DNA from: Azophilus sp965220835
GTDB lineage: Bacteria > Pseudomonadota > Gammaproteobacteria > Pseudomonadales > Azotimanducaceae
Reading direction: 5' to 3'
NCBI GenBank assembly: GCA_965220835.1
Contig: OZ244842.1
Coordinates: forward strand, 620,001 to 684,000
Length of the DNA: 64,000 nucleotides
Shown: positions 1 through 7,816 of the stretch, piece after piece
Numbering within the stretch: position 1 is the stretch's first letter
Layout: each line of letters starts with the position of its first letter
The notes under the pieces: model-generated
Told to the model about the DNA's origin: nothing
What the model saw: only the letters and a program-made list of their open reading frames with translations
Databases searched by the model: none
Made by a program: the position numbers and the translations under genes

Positions 1-970
1 TCTCTAGGCCCGCAATCCACATCAGCTTCTCGTGGTTCGGCAGATGCTCGATGGTGGTGGCAAGCCCCTCCAGGAAGCCTTGCCGCTGGATGACCGACAG
101 GGTGGCGGCAAAGGCGCTGGCGCTGTCGAAGTCCTGCATGCCCCAGTGCTGGGCCAATTGCGTGAAGCGTTGCGGCAGAATCTGTTCCTGCTGGGTGCCG
201 AGCCAATTCGCTGCCGCCTCCGGGTCAGATTGCGCCCAACGGCCGATCAAGGCATCAACGGCGGGATGGCGGTCAGGCTCCGGCAGGCTGTCCACCAGCG
301 CCGCCGCACCGGCGGGGTCGCTGCGTGCCAACTCGGACACCAGCCTGCTCAAGCGCTCCTGACGCTCCATTGGGCTCCGTTCGGCAAGCAGGGACTCAAC
401 CTCCCGGTAGGCCGCCTCCAGGGACATCGGCTGGCCGCCCCAAGAATACAGGCGCGGCCCGATTCCCAGTTCACCACCCAATCTGATCTTGGACAGCGCG
501 GCCCGGGCCAAGTCGTGACGCAAGGCAGTGATGGACCCAGGGTCCGCCGCAAGCGGCTGGTCGGCCAAGGCGAACCCCTCAAGCAGGGCAGGGTCTTCGA
601 TGAAGATGTCGGGATCCACCACCAGCGCCACCATCACCATTAGGTCAACGACCTCGGCCAACCTCGGTTCTTCCCGCGCCGTGCGCAGGGCGCTGGCGCC
701 GGATGCCGCCAACCAAGCGTGAATGGCCATGCGCGTGGCTCGCTTGCGCTCTTCGGCGGGCAGCGCCAAGGCCTGCAGCAGTGCATTGTGCGGATCCCCG
801 TACACGGAGACCCCGAGCCGCTCCAATTCAGGCGATGGCGCACCGGGAACGCCCGGCTGCATGGGCGTCAAGTCCTCCGAGTCGGAGCCCGGGGCGCTTG
901 CGCGGCCGGCAATGAAAGCCACCGCTGCAAACGCTACGGCGAGAAACGAAATTGCCAATGTTCGTGCCAT
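1..970 (-). CDS. Exported helical-repeat protein, copy 1 (3' end beyond window)
   Basis: Open reading frame running off the left edge, so the C-terminus is missing. The ATG at 970 begins MARTLAISFLAVAF, matching the MGRTLAISFLIVAV start of the paralogue at 1809-3476, which fixes the start. It has one N-terminal hydrophobic segment (about residues 4-22), then an acidic, Ala/Leu-rich helical region with degenerate blocks of the type DPxAAxxWL and FTQLAQxWGMQDF. These blocks resemble TPR/HEAT-like superhelical repeats of envelope proteins. I do not recognise a named family. It is transcribed after the coiled-coil gene at 1171-1611, and the pair is a tandem duplicate of the pair at 1809-4076. Function unknown; a periplasmic, membrane-anchored scaffold is an inference. 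Confidence 0.75.
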   Translation of the reverse strand, partial: MARTLAISFLAVAFAAVAFIAGRASAPGSDSEDLTPMQPGVPGAPSPELERLGVSVYGDPHNALLQALALPAEERKRATRMAIHAWLAASGASALRTAREEPRLAEVVDLMVMVALVVDPDIFIEDPALLEGFALADQPLAADPGSITALRHDLARAALSKIRLGGELGIGPRLYSWGGQPMSLEAAYREVESLLAERSPMERQERLSRLVSELARSDPAGAAALVDSLPEPDRHPAVDALIGRWAQSDPEAAANWLGTQQEQILPQRFTQLAQHWGMQDFDSASAFAATLSVIQRQGFLEGLATTIEHLPNHEKLMWIAGLE

Positions 971-1170
971 GGCGAAGGCTCCCATGCGCAGAGGTTTGAG
1001 ACTCGGACAACCTAGCCCTTCATTTGCTTCCAAGCAACTTGGATGTCGGATAGTTGGATGGCCTTGGCCCAAGGCTGGCCCGATTGAACGGAGGGTTTTC
1101 GTGGCTTGGCCAAAGACGCCAGCAATTCGGGAAAAGCCTTGGCACTGCCGCCGCGGTGGGCACTCCGCCG

Positions 1171-1611
1171 CTACGTGGGCGGTGCTGCGCTGCTGGCCAG
1201 TGTGGGCAGAACGCCTTCCAGCAAACCTTCAATGCGCGCCACCCGCTGTTGAAGGTCTTTGATCTGGCGTGACCGCGCTTGGCCCTCCGTGCGCAGCAGG
1301 CCAATCTCGGATCGCATATCTGAGCGCAGTGCGTTGATTTCCGTATGCATTTCTGAACGCAGCGAACCAATTTCCGTTTGCATTTCAGACCGAAGCGAGC
1401 CGATTTCCGTTTGCATTTCGGACCGGAGCGAACCGATTTCCGTTTGCACTTCAGATCGCAGCGAGCCGATTTCCGTGTAGATATCCGAACGCAGCTGGCT
1501 GACTTCAACACGCAGGCCGGAGATGCTGCCGCCCTGGTGCAACAGCAGGCCAGCCAAGCCGATGGTGCCAGTCAACAGCATTCCGCAAATGGTTAAAGTG
1601 TCCTTGGACAT
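1171..1611 (-). CDS. Membrane-anchored hendecad coiled-coil protein, copy 1
   Basis: 146 residues, ATG at 1611, TAG at 1171. Residues 6-24 form a hydrophobic segment. Residues 35-111 are seven successive 11-residue units of the type TEIGSLRSEMQ, a hendecad pattern giving a long straight coiled coil. A second heptad-like stretch (residues 112-135, RQIKDLQQRVARIEGLL) and a short Ala/Pro tail follow. It is 11 residues longer than its tandem paralogue at 3669-4076, that is, one repeat unit more. The two are nearly identical at DNA level. It sits upstream of, and is probably co-transcribed with, the helical-repeat gene ending at position 1. Likely an inner-membrane coiled-coil rod; no specific function can be assigned. 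Confidence 0.8.
   Translation of the reverse strand: MSKDTLTICGMLLTGTIGLAGLLLHQGGSISGLRVEVSQLRSDIYTEIGSLRSEVQTEIGSLRSEMQTEIGSLRSEMQTEIGSLRSEMHTEINALRSDMRSEIGLLRTEGQARSRQIKDLQQRVARIEGLLEGVLPTLASSAAPPT
1279..1509 (-). repeat. 33-bp in-frame tandem repeat (7 units) coding the hendecads
   Basis: Seven 33-bp units inside the coiled-coil gene, each coding one 11-residue block. The central units are nearly identical, including the recurring plus-strand string gatttccgtttgca. Because of this repetition all frames stay open for long stretches here, which produces spurious overlapping ORFs. Confidence 0.8.
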
Positions 1612-1808
1612 GGGGGCATCCTAGCATGATTGCATTCACCGCCGTGGCTGGTTGTTGAGCGCTGCCACGGCGCTCCAATGGCTACGCTACGCAATCACGC
1701 GCTCGTGCGAAACGGGCGATTTCCCCAATGCTTGTGGGAAATTGTCCCTTCGTGACCCGTTATGGCGGGTCAGCGCTTTAGGAGGGTGTCTTTGGGGCTG
1801 CTTGCTGC
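1612..1808. repeat. Upstream segment of duplicated unit, copy 1
   Basis: The noncoding DNA upstream of the copy-1 coiled-coil gene repeats that upstream of copy 2 (4077 to about 4290). Shared strings include gcgaaacgggcgatttcccc and caatgcttg followed by an imperfect GGGA/TCCC hairpin (1726-1748 here, 4192-4213 in copy 2). The hairpin motif recurs a third time at 48738-48760. The shared segment probably carries the promoter of each pair. Confidence 0.6.
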
Positions 1809-3476
1809 TTAAGGACCCGCTTCGGGCTGTGCCTCAGCTTCGCGGGCACCTGCATTGCCATCGTTAAACATCACCATGGGGCGGGTCGGGATGTAGCCCG
1901 TGACGGAACTGCTGCTAAAGTCAACCAATTCACCGTCAGGGAAGACGAAAGGCATCGGCATCGGCATCGACATCAAGGTTCCGGAGTGCATCCCCACCGA
2001 ATTGGCGCGAACCTCCAGCACGGCTTGGCGGTCAAATCCATGTTCGCGGCCGAGCCGAATGGCCTCGCTCTCATCTTCGAGCAGACCCAGCATCATTATC
2101 ACCGGCACGCGGCGCATTGCGGGGTCCCCGACTTCGTCAATGGCTTCAATGGCGCGCTCGACATCCAATTGCGCAAGGCTTTGGGCCATTGATGCGAGTG
2201 CTTGGTCGCGCACGGGACCGGGGGCGAGATCAAGCATCCGTTCCATGGCGCCGTCCGGGTCGAGTGTTGCCCAAAAGGATGCAATCATGGGAACCAGTTG
2301 GCCGCGCTGGGAGGGGTCTGCGATTGTGTCGATGGCCGCGAATGCGGCTTCAGGATTCTCCATGGCGATGCTCGGAAGAACTTGGGAATAACCGCGCATC
2401 CTATTTCCGGGCGGCAGGGATTCGATCAGCGACAAAGCGGTGCCGGCGTCCTGCCGGGCGATTTGCGTGGCTACAGCCATAGCCAAGTTGGGGTAGTTTG
2501 GCTCGCTTTGGAAGTTTGAGACCCATGCCAGCTGCTCGTGAATCGGCAGCCGCTCGACGGTGATGGCAAGCCCCGCCAAAAAGGCCTGTCGCTGGGTGCC
2601 TGACAAACTGGCGGCATAGTCGCTGGCGCCTTCGAAGTCCTGCATGCCCCAGTTTTGGGCCAGCTGGGTGAAACCTTGCGGTGCGGCTTGGTCTTGCTGG
2701 CTGCTGAGCCACTGCGCTGCTGCTTGCGGGTCGGTTTGCGCCCAGAAGCTGATCAACGCATCAGTGGCCGGCTGGCGGTCAGAAGCCGGCAGGCTGTCCA
2801 CCAGCGCCGCTGCGTCAGCGGGTTGGCTCATTGCCATCCTGGTCATGAGCGTAAGCAAACGCGGCAAGCGTTTCATTGGGCTCCGTTCGGCGAGAATGGA
2901 CTCGACCTCCGCATAGGCTTCCTCCAGAGGCACTGCCTCGCTGCTCCAAGCAATTGAGCCCATCTGGGGCCCCATCTCAGCGTCCAATTCGAGGCCAAGC
3001 AGGGTTGACTGAGCCAGAGATCGGCCTAGGGAAATGACTGCCTCAGCGTCTGCCGTAATCGCCCGGTCGCCAAGAACAATGCCTTCCAACAGCGACGGGT
3101 CTTCATGGATGATGTCAGGATCGACCACCAGCGCGACCTGCAACATTTCGCCGACCACCTCGGCCAATCTTGGGTCGTCCCCGGCCTTGCGCAGGGCTGC
3201 GGCGCCCTCTTCGGCCAGCCAATCATGCATGGCGCGGCGCACGGCGCGTTGCCGATCTTCACCATCCATCTCCAGCGCCTGCAACAGCGCCGCATGCGGA
3301 TCCTGGTGCACGGCGGCGGCGTGCGGCTGCAGTTCAGGCGTTGGCGCACTGGGAATGCTGGGAGTCAGGGGCGTGGGGTTGGCCGGAGCGGAGCTTGGCG
3401 CACTGAAGCGGCCAACAAGAAAACCACCCGCCGCAACCGCCACGATAAGGAAGGAAATCGCTAGTGTGCGTCCCAT
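1809..3476 (-). CDS. Exported helical-repeat protein, copy 2
   Basis: 555 residues from ATG 3476. A TTG six bases upstream is in frame, but ATG gives MGRTLAISF, matching the paralogue. N-terminal hydrophobic anchor (residues 4-24) followed by a Pro/Ala-rich linker, then a long helical region with recurring DPxAAxxWL and DPxxAMERML blocks. The C-terminal tail has a Met/Pro-rich stretch (SMPMPMPF), a Ser run and an acidic end. It is the paralogue of the partial gene at 1-970 but clearly diverged from it, unlike the coiled-coil genes next to each, which are almost identical. Transcribed 192 bases downstream of the coiled-coil gene at 3669-4076. Role unknown; location in the periplasm or at the outer face of the inner membrane is inferred. 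Confidence 0.8.
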   Translation of the reverse strand: MGRTLAISFLIVAVAAGGFLVGRFSAPSSAPANPTPLTPSIPSAPTPELQPHAAAVHQDPHAALLQALEMDGEDRQRAVRRAMHDWLAEEGAAALRKAGDDPRLAEVVGEMLQVALVVDPDIIHEDPSLLEGIVLGDRAITADAEAVISLGRSLAQSTLLGLELDAEMGPQMGSIAWSSEAVPLEEAYAEVESILAERSPMKRLPRLLTLMTRMAMSQPADAAALVDSLPASDRQPATDALISFWAQTDPQAAAQWLSSQQDQAAPQGFTQLAQNWGMQDFEGASDYAASLSGTQRQAFLAGLAITVERLPIHEQLAWVSNFQSEPNYPNLAMAVATQIARQDAGTALSLIESLPPGNRMRGYSQVLPSIAMENPEAAFAAIDTIADPSQRGQLVPMIASFWATLDPDGAMERMLDLAPGPVRDQALASMAQSLAQLDVERAIEAIDEVGDPAMRRVPVIMMLGLLEDESEAIRLGREHGFDRQAVLEVRANSVGMHSGTLMSMPMPMPFVFPDGELVDFSSSSVTGYIPTRPMVMFNDGNAGAREAEAQPEAGP

Positions 3477-3668
3477 AGCCAAAGCTCCGATTCGCGGAAT
3501 GTTCTTAGGTCAACAACCTAGCCTTTCCGGTGTTTTCAAGCAACTTGGAAGTCGCGAGGCAGTCGCCCAAGACTTGCAGTACAGAACGAGTGTTTTCGTG
3601 GCTTGGCCAAAGACTCCAGCAGCTTCGGGAAAGCCGCTGCACGTGTCGCCTCGGCGAGCTCTTCGCCG

Positions 3669-4076
3669 CTATGTGGGTGGTGCTGCGCTGCTGGCCAGTG
3701 TGGGCAGAACGCCTTCCAGCAAACCTTCAATGCGCGCCACCCGCTGTTGAAGGTCTTTGATTTGGCCTGACCGCGCTTGGCCCTCCGTGCGCAGCAGGCC
3801 AATCTCGGAACGCATATCTGAGCGCAGTGCATTGATTTCCTTATGCATTTCTGAACGCAGCGAACCGATCTCCGTTTGCATTTCAGACCGAAGCGAGCCG
3901 ATTTCCGATTGCATTTCTGAATGGAGCGATCCGATCTCGGTGTACATATCCGAGCGTAGCTGGCTGACTTCGCCGCGTAGGCCAGAGATGCTGCCACCTT
4001 GGTGCAACAGCAAGCCAGCCAAGCCGATGGTGCCAGTCAGCAGCATTCCGCAAATGGTTAAGGTGTCCTTGGACAT
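3669..4076 (-). CDS. Membrane-anchored hendecad coiled-coil protein, copy 2
   Basis: 135 residues from ATG 4076. Same architecture as the 1171-1611 gene: N-terminal hydrophobic segment, six 11-residue coiled-coil units (residues 35-100) and the identical C-terminal ending GVLPTLASSAAPPT. It differs by loss of one hendecad and a few substitutions (for example HSEMQ and HKEIN units). The near identity of the two copies, against well-diverged partner proteins, suggests recent gene conversion or a constraint on the coiled coil. First gene of the copy-2 pair. Confidence 0.8.
   Translation of the reverse strand: MSKDTLTICGMLLTGTIGLAGLLLHQGGSISGLRGEVSQLRSDMYTEIGSLHSEMQSEIGSLRSEMQTEIGSLRSEMHKEINALRSDMRSEIGLLRTEGQARSGQIKDLQQRVARIEGLLEGVLPTLASSAAPPT
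3777..3974 (-). repeat. 33-bp in-frame tandem repeat (6 units)
   Basis: Six 33-bp units coding hendecads in the copy-2 coiled-coil gene, one unit fewer than at 1279-1509. Exact in-frame unit difference is the signature of slippage or unequal recombination between repeats. Confidence 0.75.
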
Positions 4077-4409
4077 GGGGGCATCCTATCATGATTGCAT
4101 TCACTGCCGTGGTTGAGTTTCGAGCACCGCCCACGGCATTCCGAGGGCTACGCTGCGCAATCAGGCGGTCGTGCGAAACGGGCGATTTCCCCAATGCTTG
4201 TAGGAGATATCCCTTTCGTGAAGCCGCATGGCGGGTCGGCGCACGATGGGGGGCTTTGCGGCTGCCTTGCGCCTATTGGGAAGGCGAAAGGCATTGCCAT
4301 CGAGCGGCTTCCGGCTGATGGTTCACCTGGCCGTCAGTCGCTTCGCGACATTTCCAAGCAACTTGGATTTCGGATAGCCTTCGCCCTCATTGCCGATTGG
4401 AGGGCTGCG
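4077..4409. repeat. Upstream segment of duplicated unit, copy 2, and divergent intergenic region
   Basis: Gene-free stretch between the divergently read coiled-coil gene and the haem lipoprotein gene. Positions 4077 to about 4290 repeat the segment 1612 to about 1790, so the duplicated unit is roughly 2.4-2.5 kb. The remainder (4290-4409) shows no recognisable feature and should hold the promoter of the plus-strand gene at 4410. Confidence 0.55.
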
Positions 4410-4865
4410 ATGCGGCGCTGGTGTTTGGTCTTGGGGGTGGCGGTTGGCGCGCTGGGTTGCGGAGCTCCGCCACCACCGGTGCCCTATGAACGGGCCACCG
4501 GAATCACGGAGTTCATGGCGTGGCTGCTGGAACCGGCTGCGGATGCGATCTGGGATTCCGCTGGCCAGATCATTACCGAGGACGGCGTGGAGGACTTGGC
4601 GCCAACCACCGAGGCGGGTTGGGACGAGGTGCGCAACCAAGCGGCGCTTGTTTCGGAACTGGGCAACTTGCTGATGATGCCCCACTTCGCCCAGGACCGG
4701 CTGGATTGGACGGAGATTTCCCGGGGTTTGGTCAAAGCGGGCGCCCGTGTGCGTGTTGCCGCAGAAGCCCGGGATGCGGAGGCGTTGTTCGAGCAGGGCG
4801 CTTTGCTGTACCAAGTGTGCGTATCCTGCCACCAAATCTACTGGCGGGAGGCCCGCGTTCAATGA
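4410..4865 (+). CDS. Small c-type haem lipoprotein
   Basis: 151 residues. An upstream in-frame ATG at 4095 exists, but ATG 4410 begins a clean lipoprotein signal (MRRWCLVLGVAVGALGC, lipid-attachment Cys17). A single haem-binding CVSCH motif is at residues 137-141, almost at the C-terminus (total 151). This spacing is typical of cytochrome c'/c_556-like four-helix proteins, which carry CxxCH near the end; the intervening helical sequence fits that fold. Periplasmic electron carrier or sensor is inferred. It is followed on the same strand by the anchored protein at 5035. Confidence 0.8.
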   Translation: MRRWCLVLGVAVGALGCGAPPPPVPYERATGITEFMAWLLEPAADAIWDSAGQIITEDGVEDLAPTTEAGWDEVRNQAALVSELGNLLMMPHFAQDRLDWTEISRGLVKAGARVRVAAEARDAEALFEQGALLYQVCVSCHQIYWREARVQ

Positions 4866-5034
4866 CGCCTGAGGGCGCTTTCCTGCCAACAGCCAACCCG
4901 GCCTGCCGGAGCGCGGACGTGCAGGGAATGGCTTTCCCCGCGACACGGCGGCCGCTTGAAGGAACGGCGCTGGGCGCCGTCCGAGGGAGCGAACCTGTGG
5001 TTCGGGATGCCCTCGCTCCCAGGAAGGGCTTCGG

Positions 5035-5586
5035 ATGACGGCATTCGACGGTTCAGTGCGCCGCATTGGGCTGCAGGTGGGCGGCGCTTTTTTGGTGGCG
5101 CTGCTGATTTTGGTGGCCGTTGTGTTGCCGGCGGAGTACAACTTGGATCCGTTGGGCACCGGGCGGCTGCTCGGGTTGGTTTATCTGGGCGAGGATCAGG
5201 AAGACCCGGTGCTGCGGGAGGCGGCGGCCTACCGCGTGGATCGGGTGGAGTTTGAACTCACCCCGTTTGAGTCGGTGGAGTACAAGTACGGCCTGGCCAA
5301 GGATCAGGCGTTGGTCTTTGCCTGGCAGTCCACCGGCGAAGTGGTTTCAGACCTGCACAGCGAACCCGCCATTGGCCCGCCCGGCTACGCGGAGAGCTTT
5401 GACCAGAATCGCGGAACCAGCGCCGCCGGCACCTACATTGCGCCCTTCACCGGCCTGCACGGCTGGTTCTGGGAAAACCGTGGGGAGGCCAACGCCAAGG
5501 TGCGCCTGGAAACCGCCGGCTACTATGACCGCGCCGTGGAGTATCGCGGCGGCGCGCAGTTTGAAACGGCGGAGTTTCCCCGCTGA
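5035..5586 (+). CDS. Transmembrane-anchored conserved protein
   Basis: 183 residues from ATG 5035. One N-terminal transmembrane segment (residues 15-31), then a periplasmic domain containing the conserved strings PLGTGRLLGL and LHGWFWENR. These are characteristic of a conserved 'transmembrane anchor protein' family found near metal or electron-transport genes in proteobacteria (from memory, not searched). It is 170 bases downstream of the haem lipoprotein and convergent with the PQQ gene. Molecular role unknown. Confidence 0.75.
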   Translation: MTAFDGSVRRIGLQVGGAFLVALLILVAVVLPAEYNLDPLGTGRLLGLVYLGEDQEDPVLREAAAYRVDRVEFELTPFESVEYKYGLAKDQALVFAWQSTGEVVSDLHSEPAIGPPGYAESFDQNRGTSAAGTYIAPFTGLHGWFWENRGEANAKVRLETAGYYDRAVEYRGGAQFETAEFPR

Positions 5587-5593
5587 CGCTAAA

Positions 5594-5622
5594 CGCCCAG
5601 CTGACCTTCTCGCTCCTGGGCG
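5594..5622. terminator. Possible bidirectional hairpin terminator
   Basis: CGCCCAG (5594-5600) pairs with CTGGGCG (5616-5622) across a 15-base loop in the 45-base gap between convergent genes ending at 5586 and 5632. No strong T-tract is visible, so this is tentative. Confidence 0.35.
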
Positions 5623-5631
5623 CGTCTCATT

Positions 5632-7581
5632 CTAGGGGCTGGCCGGCTCCGAGGCAGCGAGCACCAGCAGCAGGTTGCCGGCCATGTGGTTGTAGATGCC
5701 GTAACCGGAGCTGAGCGCCAGCTCCCCTTGGTGGATGATGGGGCCGGCGGCACCGCCGAAGGAGCCGCCGTGGGTGGTTTCGCCGGTGATGGTGGTGAAC
5801 TCCTCGGTGGTGTCCAATTCCCACAGCACGGTGCCGGTCTCGGCGTCATGCACGCGCAGCACGCCGTCCATGGCGCCGGCGTAAACCAGGTTGCCGGCCA
5901 CCGTCACCGCTTGGGAGACGCCCGGATAGCAGAAGTCCCGGCCGTTGCAGGCATCAGGATTCAACGACGACCAGAGAATCTCGCCCGTGCGAATGTCCAG
6001 CGCATGCAGGCCCGGCCGTTCGGGGTTGTCGTACTCGCGGCCATCAGCCATGTCGGAAATGGGCACGAACAGCCGGTCGCCGGCTGCCGCCATCCCAAAG
6101 TGCACGCCGCCTTGGATGCCCCCGCGGCCAACCCGCGTTTGCCAGACCACGCTGCCGTCGTCGGGGTTGACGGCATGGACGATGCCGGACTTTTGGCCGC
6201 CGATAACCAATTCCCGCCCGTCGCTGGTGGTCAACAGCATGGTGGCCGCGCCGAAGTCGAAGTCCGGCCCGCCCTCCGGTGGGCAACTGTGGTCGTTCAC
6301 GGTGTCGCAGGCGACGTTCCAGACATCGTTGGTAGTGGCCTGAAACACCCAATTCACGGTGCCGTCGTCAAGGTCCATGGCGAAGATGGCGTCGCTGGTC
6401 AAGGTGGCGGGCGATGACATGTTCTCGCCGGTGGCCACGTAGAGCTGGTTGCGCTTGGCGTCGATGGCCGGGCTGTTCCAGATGACCGCCCCGGACGGCC
6501 CCCACATGTTGGTTTCGGCCCGGTTCTGGTACTGCACCACCGCGGGTTCATCGATGGTGTAGGTTTGCCAAAGCAGTTCGCCGCTGGCCGCGGCATAGGC
6601 GGCCACCGAGCCGCGGAACGTGCAGCATTCGTAGTAAGGGTCCACCGCCAAGTTCACCTCCAAGCTGGACACTGGGGTGTAGAGCACGCCATTGTGCAGG
6701 GAGGGCGTTCCGGTGATGGTGGCGTTGGGGTGGTCGTCCGCCCGTTGGCGCCACAGTTCCTCGCCGGTGCTGGCGTTGACGGCGTAAACGTTGCCGAGCA
6801 GGTCGCCGAAGAACGCTGCGGTTGTGGCCTCGCCCTCATCCGCTGCCAAGCGCCCGATGACGATGCCGGTGCGCACCTCCGATGAGGCTTGGTAAGACCA
6901 GTGGGCGCAGCCGCTCTCCTGATCCAGGGCGTAGACCTTGCCGCTGTGGGAGCCGACCAGGATGGCCCCGCCCGCGAATGTGGGCTGGGAGCGGGCGCGG
7001 TTGGCGCTGGGAAAGCGGACTGCCATGCGCGGCTTCAGCGCGGGCAGCTGCTCCGCCGTTAGCCCCGCCTCGGCAGCTGGGATGTGGCGGCTGTTGGTGG
7101 GCTGCAAGCCCCAGTTGATCACCTCCGGCGCCGTGCTGAAGGCAAGCCGGGGCACGTCATCCGCGCAGGCTGGTAGGTCATTGGCGGCAATGGTGCCCAT
7201 TTCGACCCCGGCCAGGAACTCGGCGACCAGCACGCGCTCCTCAGGCGTCAGGCCGGCAGCCTCCTCCTGCATGATGCCCTCTTCCATGGAGCGCAAGATG
7301 GCCTCCGGGGGCATCAGCCCGATCATGTCTCGATGCGGGGCCTTCTTCACCGCGCCCTCATGGCAGCTTGCGCAGGCGGTGTCGTAGAGCGGCTTGCCGG
7401 GCATCGCCATGCGGGCGAGCACCAGATCCAAATTGGCTTGGGCCGTGTTGTCCTTGTCCGAGCCGGCGGTTTCGTCTGCTTCGGGTGCTGGCTCCGTCGG
7501 TGGGCTACCGGGCTCGCAGCCGCCAAGCATCAACGCGGCGAGCAGAATTGGAAGGAAGGCGCGGTTTGTCGGGATTGGCAT
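5632..7581 (-). CDS. PQQ-binding-repeat/cytochrome c lipoprotein (PVA-dehydrogenase-like)
   Basis: 649 residues using ATG 7581; an upstream in-frame start at 7632 would overlap the HicB-like gene and hide the signal. ATG 7581 gives a lipoprotein signal ending LMLGGC (Cys22). CASCH at residues 70-74 binds haem c in a short cytochrome domain. From about residue 180 come repeated beta-propeller blades of the PQQ type (for example VYAVNASTGEELWRQ, VHAVNPDDGSVVWQT, LHALDIRTGEILW). An N-terminal cytochrome followed by a PQQ propeller is the arrangement of polyvinyl-alcohol-dehydrogenase-like quinohaemoproteins (compare EC 1.1.2.6). Substrate unknown; periplasmic oxidation of an alcohol or polyol is likely. 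Confidence 0.8.
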   Translation of the reverse strand: MPIPTNRAFLPILLAALMLGGCEPGSPPTEPAPEADETAGSDKDNTAQANLDLVLARMAMPGKPLYDTACASCHEGAVKKAPHRDMIGLMPPEAILRSMEEGIMQEEAAGLTPEERVLVAEFLAGVEMGTIAANDLPACADDVPRLAFSTAPEVINWGLQPTNSRHIPAAEAGLTAEQLPALKPRMAVRFPSANRARSQPTFAGGAILVGSHSGKVYALDQESGCAHWSYQASSEVRTGIVIGRLAADEGEATTAAFFGDLLGNVYAVNASTGEELWRQRADDHPNATITGTPSLHNGVLYTPVSSLEVNLAVDPYYECCTFRGSVAAYAAASGELLWQTYTIDEPAVVQYQNRAETNMWGPSGAVIWNSPAIDAKRNQLYVATGENMSSPATLTSDAIFAMDLDDGTVNWVFQATTNDVWNVACDTVNDHSCPPEGGPDFDFGAATMLLTTSDGRELVIGGQKSGIVHAVNPDDGSVVWQTRVGRGGIQGGVHFGMAAAGDRLFVPISDMADGREYDNPERPGLHALDIRTGEILWSSLNPDACNGRDFCYPGVSQAVTVAGNLVYAGAMDGVLRVHDAETGTVLWELDTTEEFTTITGETTHGGSFGGAAGPIIHQGELALSSGYGIYNHMAGNLLLVLAASEPASP

Positions 7582-7586
7582 GGCTC

Positions 7587-7790
7587 TCAACCTTGTTCTA
7601 TGGCGAGTTGAGGAACGCTTTGCGTGAAACAAAAGTTTGCCTCACGCAGCTTTTTTGCAACATCGCGGGCAATTTCCAGCGTTTCCGTTATCGTGCGTCC
7701 TTGAGCGATGAGACCTTGGATGTCACCGCTGGTCGCTAGATAAACGCCTTCCGGTAGCTTCTCAATGTGTAGTCCAACGATCCTTTCCAT
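7587..7790 (-). CDS. Orphan HicB/DUF1902-like small protein
   Basis: 67 residues, ATG 7790. The sequence LPEGVYLATSGDIQGLIAQGRT followed by an ETLEIARDVAKKL helix is the partial RNase-H-like fold of HicB/DUF1902 proteins. No HicA partner lies next to it: upstream is AtuA (26 bases away), downstream the PQQ gene (5 bases away). It is therefore an orphan antitoxin-like regulator or the relic of a toxin-antitoxin pair. Tight spacing suggests it is co-transcribed with both neighbours. Confidence 0.65.
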   Translation of the reverse strand: MERIVGLHIEKLPEGVYLATSGDIQGLIAQGRTITETLEIARDVAKKLREANFCFTQSVPQLAIEQG

Positions 7791-7816
7791 AACTAGCCGT
7801 TTAGGCGCGCAAACAG

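Noticed and set aside
1020..1511. Long overlapping ORFs opposite the coiled-coil genes
   Set aside because: 33-bp repeats keep all frames open; only the hendecad frame has a membrane anchor, good start and coherent composition.
4323..5159. 278-residue minus-strand ORF
   Set aside because: Lies opposite the haem lipoprotein gene, has atypical Pro/Arg composition and no recognisable domain.
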